A stretch of DNA of 64,000 nucleotides, taken from NCBI GenBank assembly GCA_028768545.1, contig CP054838.1, forward strand, positions 1,233,501-1,297,500. The letters run 5' to 3'. The stretch is from Desulfobacter sp. (lineage in GTDB: Bacteria > Desulfobacterota > Desulfobacteria > Desulfobacterales > Desulfobacteraceae). Shown here piece by piece: positions 1-8,781 of this stretch; the first letter of the stretch is position 1, and the number at the start of each line of letters is the position of its first letter. The position numbers and the translations under genes were made by a program. Under the pieces are notes generated by a model, which worked only from the letters and a program-made list of their open reading frames with translations, had not been told where the DNA came from and made no database searches.

Positions 1-741
1 GCCACCCTGCTCCACGACGATGTGGTGGACGGGGCAGACAAACGAAGGGGTAAAAAAGCGGCCCACACCCTTTGGGATGCTCCCAAGGTGGTGCTGACCG
101 GGGATTTTCTCTTGGCCCAGGCCCTGGACATTGCCGCCCAGACCCAGTCTCCCCGAGTGATTTCCGTGATTGCCCATATCACCCAGGCCATGTCCCAGGG
201 CGAGATTGTCCAGATGGAGAAAAAGGGGGATCCAAATCTTTTAGAACAAGAATACAACCAGATCATTGAGCGCAAAACAGCCGTGCTCATCCAGGGGGCC
301 TGCCAGACCGGGGCCATTGTGGCCCAGGCCGCACCTGAAAAGGAGGCGGCCCTTAAAGCCTATGGATATCACATGGGCATGGCCTTTCAAATGGCAGATG
401 ATCTCCTTGATTATACGGCCACGGCCGAGGACCTGGGGAAAAATCCCGGCGCGGATCTGCGGGAGGGCAAGCTGACCCTGCCCCTGATCTACAGCCTGGC
501 AAAGGCAGAAGACCCGGATAGAGATTTCATCCTGGCCTGTCTGGCAGATACAGGGTTTGAACCTGGACAATTTAAGGGGCTTAAACAGCGGCTTGAAGAT
601 CTTGGCGGGATTTCCTATACCCGGGACCAGGCCATTTTCCATGTGGAAAAAGCCAAGGCCGGTTTGGAGATGTTTGACTCGTCTCCGTCAAAGCAGCTGC
701 TGACCCTGATTGCAGACTATTCCATCCAAAGAAAGGTGTGA
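1..741 (+). CDS. Polyprenyl diphosphate synthase, 5'-truncated by window edge
   Basis: The frame is open from base 1, so the gene starts outside the window. It belongs to the trans-isoprenyl diphosphate synthase family, which condenses isopentenyl diphosphate onto an allylic primer to make the side chain of quinones or a lipid carrier. The first Asp-rich motif is seen as LLHDDVVDGADKRRG (residues about 4-18 of the fragment) and the second as MADDLLDY with following GKNPGADLREGK. The C-terminal helices are complete and the gene ends in TGA at 739-741. The next gene starts 2 bases later, so the two are probably co-transcribed. Product chain length (octaprenyl-like, menaquinone side chain) cannot be read from the fragment. 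The family call is secure. Confidence 0.93.
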   Translation, partial: ATLLHDDVVDGADKRRGKKAAHTLWDAPKVVLTGDFLLAQALDIAAQTQSPRVISVIAHITQAMSQGEIVQMEKKGDPNLLEQEYNQIIERKTAVLIQGACQTGAIVAQAAPEKEAALKAYGYHMGMAFQMADDLLDYTATAEDLGKNPGADLREGKLTLPLIYSLAKAEDPDRDFILACLADTGFEPGQFKGLKQRLEDLGGISYTRDQAIFHVEKAKAGLEMFDSSPSKQLLTLIADYSIQRKV

Positions 742-743
742 CC

Positions 744-1991
744 ATGAATTTTAAACGTTCAGCAGGCATATTTTCGGCCTGGCTGGTTCTTTTTATCTTG
801 CCTTCAATGACCCTGGCAGGCCAGAGCGCCAAGGTCCTCACCCATGTGACCACAGGAGAGCAGACCATCGAGGGCCAGGATTTATCCGGAGCCAAAAAAA
901 TGGCCGTGCGCAAGGCCCTGGAAGGGGCGGTTCAAAATGCCTTTGCCTCGTTGGTTTCCCGCCAGGTCTTTGCATCCAATCTTGAGTTTCTCTATGACAG
1001 GCTTTTGCCCGGAACCGAAGATTTTGTCATCATCTACAGGGTGTTGGACGGTATCCAGCGCAAGAATAATTACCTTGTGGGCGTGGAGTCCAAGATTGAT
1101 CTTGCCCGGGTGGAAAAATATCTTCAAAACGCCCGGATTCTAAAAAAAGGGGGCAATAATCCAGTGGTGCTCATGCTGGTGGCCGAACAGACCCCGGATA
1201 CCATTTTACCCCGGTATTGGTGGGGGAAGAATCCCCAGGCCTATACCTCCCTTGCAGAACCCGTGCTCAAGGCCCAGATGGGTGAGAACCGGATTTTGTT
1301 TGCCCATTCAGGTACGGATTATCCGGATCCCTCTTTTTATTCCATCCAGTTTTCCTCCATTTATGATACCCGGGCCGCCATGGATCTGGGTCAAGCCATG
1401 AAGGCGGACATGGTGGTTCTGGGCAAGGCCAAAGCCTTTGAATCCTTTAACCGGATGGGGGATGAAAAAGCCTTTGATGCCATGATTGATTTAAAGGTTT
1501 ATGATCTGGCATCCCAAACCCTGGTGGTCCAGACCGATGCCCAGGCCACTGCCACAAGCCAGACCCAAACCCAGGGTTCCACCCAGGCCCTGACAGAGGC
1601 GGCCCAGACTGCGGGCCAGGAGCTGGGCCAGAAGATCGAAGCCTTCTGGAGCCAGACCCTGAGAAAGGAAAATCGGTTTGACCTGGTTGTTGAGGGGAAT
1701 AATTTTCTGACCCGGTTTATTTCTTTGAAAAAAAGATTTCAGGATATCCGGGACATTGAAAATATGCAGCCCAAGGAAATCGGCACCTCCCACGCTGTTC
1801 TGGAAATCCTGTACAAGGGTAGCCCCAAGCAGTTTGCAGATGCGGTCCTTCTCAAAACCTTTGAGGGGTTCGGCCTTGAGATTGTCGAGGTTACCCCGGA
1901 CCAGGTGAAAATCAGGTTTGTTGAAAATCAGGCGGCCGTGGAGGTCCAGGAAACCGGGCCTGAAATGATTTTGGAAAAAACAAAAGAATAA
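744..1991 (+). CDS. Secreted FlgT/LPP20-like protein
   Basis: Predicted 415-residue exported protein. It starts with a signal peptide (Lys/Arg followed by a hydrophobic stretch with PSMTLAGQ around the cleavage point). The part after it (GEQTIEGQDLSGAKKMAVRKAL, broken up as an A-x-A-rich helix then ALEGAVQNAF) resembles the N-terminal domain of FlgT/LPP20-like proteins. A Gln/Thr/Ala-rich linker lies near residues 265-300. GTG at 738 is also possible, but ATG at 744 has GAAAGG seven bases upstream and is preferred. The gene follows the prenyl synthase almost without a gap. The precise role is unknown; the FlgT similarity does not prove a flagellar function because no flagellar genes are nearby. 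Confidence 0.7.
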   Translation: MNFKRSAGIFSAWLVLFILPSMTLAGQSAKVLTHVTTGEQTIEGQDLSGAKKMAVRKALEGAVQNAFASLVSRQVFASNLEFLYDRLLPGTEDFVIIYRVLDGIQRKNNYLVGVESKIDLARVEKYLQNARILKKGGNNPVVLMLVAEQTPDTILPRYWWGKNPQAYTSLAEPVLKAQMGENRILFAHSGTDYPDPSFYSIQFSSIYDTRAAMDLGQAMKADMVVLGKAKAFESFNRMGDEKAFDAMIDLKVYDLASQTLVVQTDAQATATSQTQTQGSTQALTEAAQTAGQELGQKIEAFWSQTLRKENRFDLVVEGNNFLTRFISLKKRFQDIRDIENMQPKEIGTSHAVLEILYKGSPKQFADAVLLKTFEGFGLEIVEVTPDQVKIRFVENQAAVEVQETGPEMILEKTKE

Positions 1992-2004
1992 TCCCGGGTT
2001 TTTC

Positions 2005-2033
2005 TTGACATAAAACAAGGGGTCTGATAAAAA
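2005..2033 (+). promoter_or_regulatory. Sigma-70-type promoter of tRNA-Val
   Basis: A perfect TTGACA at 2005-2010, 17 bases of spacer and TAAAAA at 2028-2033 (4 of 6 matches to the -10 consensus). Transcription would start about 2040, just before the tRNA 5' end at 2048. Confidence 0.6.
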
Positions 2034-2047
2034 AACTCGATGTTTAA

Positions 2048-2123
2048 AGGCGCGTAACTCAGTTGGTAGAGTGCTACCTCGACACGGTAGAAGTCAGCAG
2101 TTCAAGTCTGCTCGTGCCTACCA
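2048..2123 (+). tRNA. tRNA-Val (GAC)
   Basis: A complete 76-nt cloverleaf with encoded CCA. Acceptor stem AGGCGCG pairs with CGTGCCT (one G-U). D stem ACTC/GAGT, anticodon stem CTACC/GGTAG and T stem AGCAG/CTGCT all pair. The anticodon loop is TCGACAC, giving anticodon GAC (2081-2083), which reads GUC/GUU valine codons. Position 33, almost always U, is C here; the D stem begins A10-U25 instead of the usual G10, and the acceptor opens with A1-U72. The gene has a good promoter and a terminator and ends in CCA, so it is probably functional despite these departures. Confidence 0.88.
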
Positions 2124-2131
2124 GTAAATTC

Positions 2132-2167
2132 AAGCACTTATGGAATTATCTGTAAGTGCTTTTTTTA
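2132..2167 (+). terminator. Rho-independent terminator of tRNA-Val
   Basis: Perfect 9-bp stem AAGCACTTA (2132-2140) / TAAGTGCTT (2153-2161), 12-nt loop, followed by a T-run. It lies 8 bases after the tRNA CCA end. Confidence 0.85.
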
Positions 2168-2234
2168 TTTTTTGTACCAATTCATACCAGATCGATTAAA
2201 ATATCTGTGATATTTAGTATGTTGCTGAATAATG

Positions 2235-2297
2235 CTTCCGCTGGCGCTGAGGCAGATCCGGGAACCGAAACCGTGACACAGAATTCTGAACATTCCC
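2235..2297. mobile_element. IS256-family right-end remnant
   Basis: These 63 bases match the transposase-distal end of the full IS256 copies (compare 31487-31546), ending in the terminal repeat CAGAATTCTGAACATTCCC. The rest of the element is missing. The end abuts an IS4 fragment at 2298, so this is a scar of an IS256 insertion into IS4 followed by a deletion. Confidence 0.8.
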
Positions 2298-2707
2298 TGT
2301 TCGGGTTGTTGGCTATAAAATTGCTGGCGTCAAATACTATGTGGCAACTGACAGGCATGATTTAACAGCGGAACAAATAGCAACAATTTATAAACTCCGG
2401 TGGACCATTGAGGATTTTTTCAAATGGTGGAAAGAACATCTGAAGGTATATCATCTCATTGCCCGCAGTGAATACGGCCTTATGGTTCAGATTCTTGGCG
2501 GCCTTATCACTTACCTGTTACTGGCAATCCATTGCCAAAAACAGTTTAATGAAAAGGTCACGATCAAAAGAGTTCGGCAGCTGCGAACCGCCATTCTAAA
2601 TGACCTGTTTGGCTGCGAGGAGCAGGGCTCTCATAGTTCAAACAGGGACAATATTGTCAAAGATCAAAAAATTATTGAGCAAGCAAAAACCTAACCGGAC
2701 ATCACTG
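2298..2707 (+). pseudogene. IS4-family transposase, C-terminal fragment
   Basis: The reading frame from 2299 to the TAA at 2692-2694 encodes about 131 residues essentially identical to the C-terminus of the full IS4 transposase at 54027-55196, including the Y-x2-R-x3-E-x6-K signature (YKLRWTIEDFF..WWK). The catalytic Asp residues are lost with the N-terminal two thirds. The IS4 end CCGGACATCACTG is present at 2695-2707. It is a dead remnant; its 5' side was removed together with most of the neighbouring IS256. Confidence 0.9.
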
Positions 2708-2726
2708 AAAAATAATAAGAGTTGAA

Positions 2727-4004
2727 ATGGATTATTTACAGCAGCAGCATTTAATGATCAGTGTTGAAAAAAACGGCCCTGATAGATTAGTCAAACAGAG
2801 GTTTCCTTTGCGGTTTGGGAAATATTCGGAAATTAGGACCCCGGATTATGAGTTCTGTTTTAATCTGAACGGAGAGATCAAATCAATTCGAGGGCTTAAA
2901 CCTGATTGGCCCCATCCGGCTGAGCAATTTAAGCGGACGGCCGGAAACGACTGGGTATATTATACTGTTGGTGATAAAAGCGGAGCTGATGGAATTATTT
3001 CCTGGATGGGCGAGTATTATTTGCCCTGCCTGCCGTACAGCAGCAATCCGGTTTGGGAAATCAATTATTTTTCCAACCCCGTGGTTATGAATGCCATGGG
3101 CCAATGGTCCCAGTTGTTCGGCACCTTGTATATGGCAAATGAAAAAGGTCTGTATCCGCATGCAAGAGGCCTGATCGAACGGATACTGGTCAATGATGAT
3201 CAAACGCTTTATAAAAAATCCAAACAGCTGAATGAAATCATTGGCCTCAGGGTCTCTGTGCTTCCACCGGATACACGGCATGTGGATTATGATGTGATTC
3301 CTCTGACCATAGCCGACGGCTGCCTTTATCATTGCAAATTTTGCTGCGTCAAATCAGATCAGCCATTTCAAAGAAGGTCACAGGAGAGTATCAGGGGGCA
3401 GGTCGCGGCCCTGAAAAAACATTTCAGTTCAGATATTATAAATTACCATGGTCTTTTTCTTGGGAATCATGATGCATTGGCTGCAGGTCCTCAATTAATC
3501 TGTTTTGCAGCGCAAGAAGCCTATGATGCTTTCGGGTTCAGATCGCGGAAGGATCAAAGACCGTTTTTATTTCTCTTTGGCAGTGTGGATTCTTTGTTAA
3601 AATCAAAACAAAGTTTTTTTGAGCAATTGAACCGGCTGCCTTTTTATACGTATATTAATATCGGGTTTGAATCTGTTGATAAAACAACCTTGGCTGCTAT
3701 CGGAAAGCCGGTTACTGTTGAAAAGGTGAAAACAGCATTTGCGAAAATGCTTCAAGTAAATAAAGCATATCATCGGATTGAAGTCACAGGTAATTTCGTT
3801 GCTGGAGACAATTTGTCACCGGATCATGACGAGTCCCTTGCGGATCTTTTAAAAAACGCTGATGTGGAAGGACAACCAAAAGGGGCGATATATTTATCCC
3901 CGCTTAAAAACAGCCCGAAAAAAAGAGAACTATTATCACGGTTTTATAAAATAAAAGAGGAAAGCAGGCTACAGGTCTTTGTCTATCTGATACAGAGACT
4001 GTAG
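2727..4004 (+). CDS. Radical SAM protein of unknown specificity
   Basis: 425-residue protein with the [4Fe-4S]-binding CX3CX2C motif in CLYHCKFC (about residue 205), preceded by a 200-residue N-terminal domain that I do not recognise. Downstream are features of the radical SAM barrel: LFLGNHDAL, a GFESVDKTTLAAIGKP segment and a glycine-rich turn. Radical SAM enzymes reductively cleave S-adenosylmethionine to start radical chemistry; the substrate cannot be told. ATG 2727 follows AAGAG at a short distance. It lies directly behind an IS4 end and is followed within 4 bases by a gene stub, so both flanks are rearranged. The protein may have lost its natural C-terminus, since it ends in TAG right at the junction. 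Confidence 0.75.
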   Translation: MDYLQQQHLMISVEKNGPDRLVKQRFPLRFGKYSEIRTPDYEFCFNLNGEIKSIRGLKPDWPHPAEQFKRTAGNDWVYYTVGDKSGADGIISWMGEYYLPCLPYSSNPVWEINYFSNPVVMNAMGQWSQLFGTLYMANEKGLYPHARGLIERILVNDDQTLYKKSKQLNEIIGLRVSVLPPDTRHVDYDVIPLTIADGCLYHCKFCCVKSDQPFQRRSQESIRGQVAALKKHFSSDIINYHGLFLGNHDALAAGPQLICFAAQEAYDAFGFRSRKDQRPFLFLFGSVDSLLKSKQSFFEQLNRLPFYTYINIGFESVDKTTLAAIGKPVTVEKVKTAFAKMLQVNKAYHRIEVTGNFVAGDNLSPDHDESLADLLKNADVEGQPKGAIYLSPLKNSPKKRELLSRFYKIKEESRLQVFVYLIQRL

Positions 4005-4008
4005 ATAA

Positions 4009-4146
4009 GAAAATTTGAACGATTCCGGTGCCGGGATTACCGCGGTTCACACCACAGGCCTGTCCCTCTCCTTTAAATACCCGGGTGAATTGGAAAAATA
4101 TGCCCAGGGCCACAGCCTGTCAGGTGAACTGTCCTGGCAGTTTTAA
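4009..4146 (+). pseudogene. C-terminal stub of an unknown protein
   Basis: An open frame without start codon (preceded by TAA at 4006-4008) encodes about 45 residues ending in LSGELSWQF followed by TAA. Alternating polar/hydrophobic residues and a terminal aromatic Phe resemble the last strand of an outer-membrane beta-barrel, but this is only a resemblance. It is the tail of a gene whose body was deleted between the radical SAM gene and the IS256 copy. Confidence 0.4.
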
Positions 4147-4253
4147 AGGGGATAGGTCTATATGCCAGAGGCTGAACCGGCTTTTTTCGGTTAAGAGATT
4201 TAATTTCAACAAAGGACATGATAGGGATAAAATCATAGATGTTCAAATTAGGT

Positions 4254-5704
4254 GGGAATGTTCAGAATTCTGTGTCACGGTTTCGGTTCCCGGATCTGTC
4301 TCGGCGCCAGCGGAAGTAAAAGCCAGGTCCGAGAATGGGCCTTCAATCTGCCACGTCGGAGGAGTTGGCTTTTGCTGGAGCGGAGTTCCTGGAACCATCT
4401 TTTCCATCTGTAAATAAATCCCTATCAAATTCCCAGCTCTTTATCCAGCCGGCCTTCAAAGAAAATTGCCAACTGGGAAATTGTCAGTGACCAGTTTTGA
4501 ACCGGCATTGTCCATTTCTTACTGGCGTTCTGGATCCCCATGTAAAGCAGCTTTAACAGGCTGTCCTGGTTAGGAAACGATCCCTTTGTTTTGGTCAGTT
4601 TTCGAAACTGTCGATGCACAGCCTCAATGGTATTTGTGGTGTATATTATCCGTCGGATCTCTTCTGGATATTTAAAGAAATGACTGAGGCGCTCCCAGTT
4701 GTTCCGCCAGGATTTTATCACAATCGGGTATTTGTCATTCCATTTGTTTTCCAAAATATCCAGTTCTTCTTCGGCCAGATCCTTATTGACCGCTTTATAA
4801 ACACGTTTTAGATCTGCCATAAATTCCTTTTTATTTTTGGAACCAACGTATTTCAATGAATTTCGGATCTGGTGGACTACGCAGAGTTGAACTTCTGTGT
4901 CCGGGAATATGGTCTCAATGGCCTCGGGAAAACCTTTTAGACCATCAACACAGGCAATCAGGATATCTTTTACCCCTCGGTTTGAAAGGTCTGTTAACAC
5001 CTGCAGCCAGAAGTTCGCACCCTCATTCTCGGATATGTACAGCCCAAGAACCTCTTTGCGGCCCTCGATATTCACCCCAAGAATTGTGTAAACGGCTTTG
5101 CTGCTGACCTTTCCGTTTTCTCGTACTTTATAATGTATGGCATCAAGCCATACGATTGGGTACACATTTTCCAACGGCCTGGCCTGCCATTCTTTGACGG
5201 TATGGATGATTTTATCGGTAATGGTGCTCAGAGTGGCATTTGAAATCTCAAGTCCATAGATTTCCTGTAAATGGGAAGCCATATCATTATAACTCATGCC
5301 CAGGCCGTAAAGGGCTATTATCTTTCTTTCAATTTCATCGCTGAGCGTTGTCTGATGTTTTTTGACGATCTGTGGAGAGAAGGTTCCGGCCCTGTCACGC
5401 GGGGTTTCCAGCTCAAATTTACCATCCAGGGATTTAATGGTCTTTTTGCTTTTTCCATTACGGCGGTTGGCAGAAACTTCCTGCCCGAGATGGGACTCCA
5501 ACTCTCCTTCAAGAGCAGCTTCAGCAAGATTTTTGATTAATGATGTAAGGACGCCGCCCTTACCTGTGAAGGGTTTACCTTCCTGGATGCCTTTAAGGGC
5601 TTTTTGAAAATCAAATTCGGTGTTTTCTTCGGTCATGTCAGTTCTCCTTATTTAGCTGAGTATATCAGCTTTCATTCAACTGACACAGAATTTTGAACGC
5701 CCTT
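4254..5704 (-). mobile_element. IS256-family element, copy 1
   Basis: 1451-bp element bounded by imperfect inverted repeats: GGGAATGTTCAGAATTC at 4254 and, inverted, GGGCGTTCAAAATTC ending at 5702 (plus AA). It carries one transposase on the minus strand. Flanks (AAATTAGGT on the left, TAAAATAAT on the right) show no target duplication, so one flank has been deleted or exchanged by recombination. Confidence 0.9.
4425..5636 (-). CDS. IS256-family transposase, copy 1
   Basis: 403-residue transposase of the mutator/IS256 family with the DDE catalytic triad recognisable in WLDAIHYKV, ACVDGLKGF and NTIEAVHRQF, and the family's LCVVHQIRNS motif. The ATG is preceded by AAGGAGAACTGAC. The protein is nearly identical to copy 3 (30164-31375): both have SANRRNGKSKKT and ISNATLSTITDK, unlike copies 2 and 4. 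Confidence 0.96.
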   Translation of the reverse strand: MTEENTEFDFQKALKGIQEGKPFTGKGGVLTSLIKNLAEAALEGELESHLGQEVSANRRNGKSKKTIKSLDGKFELETPRDRAGTFSPQIVKKHQTTLSDEIERKIIALYGLGMSYNDMASHLQEIYGLEISNATLSTITDKIIHTVKEWQARPLENVYPIVWLDAIHYKVRENGKVSSKAVYTILGVNIEGRKEVLGLYISENEGANFWLQVLTDLSNRGVKDILIACVDGLKGFPEAIETIFPDTEVQLCVVHQIRNSLKYVGSKNKKEFMADLKRVYKAVNKDLAEEELDILENKWNDKYPIVIKSWRNNWERLSHFFKYPEEIRRIIYTTNTIEAVHRQFRKLTKTKGSFPNQDSLLKLLYMGIQNASKKWTMPVQNWSLTISQLAIFFEGRLDKELGI

Positions 5705-6103
5705 TAAAATAATTTTCTATACCCATGATTTGATCTTCCAGTAGTCGCTTTTAAACCATTCTAAGAGTCACAAATTCTTGCATAATTCTAAATCCCCCGA
5801 CTATCGGAAATCGGTTCTGATTTATATCGGTATCATGAAGTCTTTTCACTTCGGAAAAAGTCAATTGGACATTTAAACTATTCATTTTATTTTCCAGCCA
5901 TTCCGAGAATCTCAACAGGCAAGGATTTAGTATCCTTGTTTATTAAAGGACTCATGAGCATAACAGGATGCATTCTTCTTGTCTGGAACTCAATTGCCAT
6001 GGAAATTAACGGGTTAGCCAGGACTATGCAAAAAAACATAATTGACAAATTCCCCTTGCCATCCGGGCAATAGGCAGTTTATGCTTCGATTGAACTGATT
6101 TCA

Positions 6104-6259
6104 ATGAGGTCTTACGATTTGAAAACCAAGCATCCGACAATTAATGAATGGCTTTTTTTGTTTGCGATTTTAATATCGGCGATTGCATTGATCATCTCCG
6201 CCTGGCAGGCGTTTATATTTAGAACCCACAATGAATTAAGTGTCAGGCCGCTTTTCTAA
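6104..6259 (+). pseudogene. Small single-span membrane protein, probably truncated
   Basis: 51 codons from ATG 6104 to TAA 6257-6259. A polar N-terminus is followed by one hydrophobic helix (FAILISAIALIISAWQAFIF) and then RTHNELSVRP. The helix-plus-LSVRP arrangement is familiar from the N-termini of longer membrane-anchored hypothetical proteins, in which the chain continues well beyond RP. The early stop therefore suggests a truncated gene. No strong Shine-Dalgarno sequence is present. Confidence 0.4.
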
Positions 6260-6577
6260 AAAACTTGGACAGGTATTTTCCGAACTCGCAAAAGAGGTCG
6301 GCTGGACGTTTGATTAGCGGCAAACATGTTCTTTTTTTTGGGTGTTCACCCCAAACCCAACCGCCGGGAAATACCAGGGCAAAAGATTGATTCCCCATCC
6401 CATTGAAATCCCTATAACGCATAAGTCCTTGCAAGGATCTGCTTAAAAAATTCAAGCCTGCAAGTCTTTTCCCTGATCATGGGGTAAGGTTTGAAATCTG
6501 TTGACTATAAACCCTTTACAAAAGATTAAACCTATAATTTGCCCCTTGTCCTTATCACAAACGGTGTCAAGAATTAT

Positions 6578-6606
6578 TTGACATTCATTCATCTAATCCA
6601 TACATT
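6578..6606 (+). promoter_or_regulatory. Candidate promoter
   Basis: TTGACA at 6578-6583, a 17-base spacer and TACATT at 6601-6606. It lies about 145 bases upstream of the truncated gene starting at 6750. Confidence 0.35.
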
Positions 6607-6749
6607 GACTGGCGAATTTTGGCCGGCTAAATTTTGGCGTCGGGCAAATTTTTATGATGAAATTTGGCATTGCCGATGCCAACTGATTTTTGTTGGGAAA
6701 AAATTAATTGGCAAAACCAGAGAAGTAGAAAGAAAGCAGCAGGAAAATC

Positions 6750-6859
6750 ATGTTTACAAACCCCTTGAGTTCAGACTTACCGTCTACCATTGACCATGCG
6801 GTCAACATCCTTTTGGATGATTTGCGATTATTGGACCGGACCCGGCTGGGTTCCATGAC
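6750..6859 (+). pseudogene. DUF6794-like gene, cut off by ISKra4
   Basis: ATG 6750 has AGGAAA upstream and opens a frame whose first 36 residues (SSDLPSTIDHAVNILLDDL, then LDRTRLGSM) resemble the start of small DUF6794-type proteins (PxTxxEAVxxLLxxL). The reading frame runs into the ISKra4 element at 6860 and the remainder of the gene is not found on the other side. The assignment rests on a short segment. Confidence 0.4.
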
Positions 6860-8382
6860 GGGCGCATTCCCATTTTCCCGGTTATACCGCTGGCACTGGA
6901 TTGTGCATGTTTGCCATCTGCTTCAGGCAGTTCCAACGCCCTGCTTTATAAAATGATCGCAGCATAATCATTTTTTCTGCATTCTCCCGATACCAAAAGA
7001 TGCATGGACCTTTAAGACGTAAATTCACGACTCTCCGAATCGAACTTTCAATAGCACCGCTGCCAATAGGTAAGTTCAACGCTTTTACAGTTGAGAAATT
7101 AAGCCTCAGTTCATTGCGCACAAAATAATCCCGTTCCGTCTTGATAGCCTTACTGTTTCTGCCTCTACAAAGCTTCTGGACGGCCTGTACCACCTCAATC
7201 GCCTTTCCCTTCAGCAGAAGACCTCGCTGCTTCGATACCCAGCGTTTGCGTTCCTTGGATGACCAGGTCTTCCTTAAGCCTGCTACTGTACCCAGATGCT
7301 CAACTGCATGGTAGAAATCGAGAAGTTCATACACACGCTCAGGAGCCAAACCCAATGCTTTTAGCAGTCCGGGGATTCGATTCCAAATCCAATGTGCCCC
7401 ATCTGCAACAAACAGTATTTTGTCTGAGTTCTGAATATGAAGGGAGTTCAAATAACCCTTTAACAAGTGGAATACACCATCCGGTCCATTGAAACAGCCA
7501 TCAATAAATGGTGAAAAGCTTTTTTCTTGTTTTCCATGGGCGTCCACTACATAAATGATCAAAAGCTTGGGTTCTCGCCATGCCCCACGAAATCGGGTTC
7601 TATCCTTTTGGGTTTTTGGTCCCCTTTTCTTCTCTCTGAGCCGAGTGCGGCCACCATCAGTGCTGATAACGACTCGCCGCCCTTCAAGTAAATCTCCATC
7701 ATTTAATGGGATTCGGCCCGCTTGTTGTTCGGCTCGAGCCCGCTCTGCGTACCGATAGGTCAGTTTACGGATGACCTTTATACCCAACGTCATCCCACGG
7801 TCACAAAGCACTTGACGGACTTCTTCAAAAGAACTTAATAAGGCTGACCAAGAACTCACCATAGAAGCCAAAGCAGGCGAGCAGCGATCATGGATTCCAA
7901 GAAGGATTAAGCCAGCGTATGCACCTTTATATCTTTTTCCTTTTCGGCGGTCACAGGACCTTCGATAGTATCGAACATGAATATCAACCGAACTATCTGT
8001 ACAAAGCTGAATCCAAACTGTCTCAAGCCCTTCGCTTTTCATCCGTCCCGGCCAATTGGACATCAATTCTTTTTCTTGGTCGACCTGTTCAGAGGAATCT
8101 ACTGAGGCCTGGATCTTTTTTTTAAAAAAAAGGCGCTTATCCGATTTGTATACTCAAGGATTTCCTGCTCCATCTGTTCTAATTCGTTAGCGTTACGAAC
8201 CAAGCGATTTGGATCTTCTTCCAGTTTTTTGAGGCATGCAAGGACTTCATCAACAGTATTACAATCTTCAGCTTTCTTCATTAGCACAATCCATTTATGT
8301 TCATTTCAGCGTAACAGAGGATATCATTCTTTTTGCTCTAAAAGACAGGCCTTTTTAAAACCGGGAAAATGGGAATGCGCCC
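6860..8382 (-). mobile_element. ISKra4-family element, copy 1
   Basis: 1523-bp element with inverted repeats GGGCGCATTCCCATTTTC at both ends (6860 and, inverted, ending at 8382), identical in length to copy 3. The flanks (TCCATGAC and CTTTGCAA) do not match, so no target duplication remains. It separates a DUF6794-like stub from an ISAs1 transposase fragment. Confidence 0.9.
6882..8281 (-). CDS. ISKra4-family transposase, two frames joined by -1 frameshift, copy 1
   Basis: Two overlapping frames form one transposase. The first (8281 down to 8099) encodes an alpha-helical N-terminus ending at FFLKKRSRPQ; the second (open to 6882) carries the DDE domain: VVISTDGGRTR, LFVADGAHWIW, LDFYHAVEHL, GSGAIESSIRRVVN. 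At the junction the minus strand reads TTTTTTTTAAAAAAAAG; a -1 slip on the A-run gives KKKIQASVDSSEQ and runs directly into the second frame, for a fused protein of 466 residues. The same arrangement is present in all three copies, so it is likely programmed frameshifting rather than damage. Confidence 0.9.
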
Positions 8383-8679
8383 CTTTGCAACCGACTGAAC
8401 CCAGTGCATAAAACTGCTCTGAAATTCATTCGGGTTCATCCTCTCAAAAATTCTGCCAAAGGTGTCATGGGAGGGTATCCCATGGGGAAGGCTTAGAAAT
8501 TTTGACAACCACCTTTTTCTCTTTTTGCCAAAGTTTTCAATTTGCTCATAAGTGTCTGCGCCAGCAACTACCGCACAAATTGCGATGATGACGACATCAA
8601 TTAAATTATGAAGCTTATTGTGGTGTCTGGGGTCCTGAATATTGTCAAAAAAAGTTTCAAGAGATTTTTTTTCGTTCAT
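8383..8679 (-). pseudogene. ISAs1-family transposase, N-terminal fragment
   Basis: About 99 residues from ATG 8679 (preceded by AAGGAGTTGCCA) show the N-terminal domain of ISAs1/H-repeat transposases: FFDNIQDPRHHNKLHNLIDV, AICAVVAGADTYEQI and GIPSHDTFGRIF. The frame is cut by the ISKra4 end at 8382; the DDE domain is missing. A C-terminal piece of the same family lies far away at 55325-57266, possibly from another copy. Confidence 0.85.
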
Positions 8680-8781
8680 TGGCAACTCCTTGTGTTTATT
8701 GCCATATATATCGTATCTGTGCAGTGATGTCTAGGAAAATTTTGTTCGATGCTCATATACTATAGCAAGCCAGGAGAGCCA

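Larger units (their letters stand above)
5705..6749. other. Gene-poor stretch between IS256 and ISKra4
   Basis: No intact gene is supported. On the plus strand an open frame without start codon runs from 5792 to a TAG at 6071-6073 (93 codons, containing SLFIKGLMSITGCILLVWNS). It could be a gene remnant but is not recognised. A small membrane-protein stub (6104-6259) and a promoter (6578-6606) are listed separately. The rest is AT-rich with no clear coding signal on either strand. Confidence 0.5.

Noticed and set aside
241..642. 133-codon minus-strand open frame
   Set aside because: Antisense to the prenyl synthase gene, low-complexity composition, no start signal; a shadow frame of a GC-biased gene.
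1491..2018. 175-codon minus-strand open frame
   Set aside because: Lies antisense to the FlgT-like gene with no recognisable domain or ribosome binding site.
4147..4253. AACCG/CGGTT hairpin as a terminator
   Set aside because: Stem of only five base pairs and no U-tract after it.
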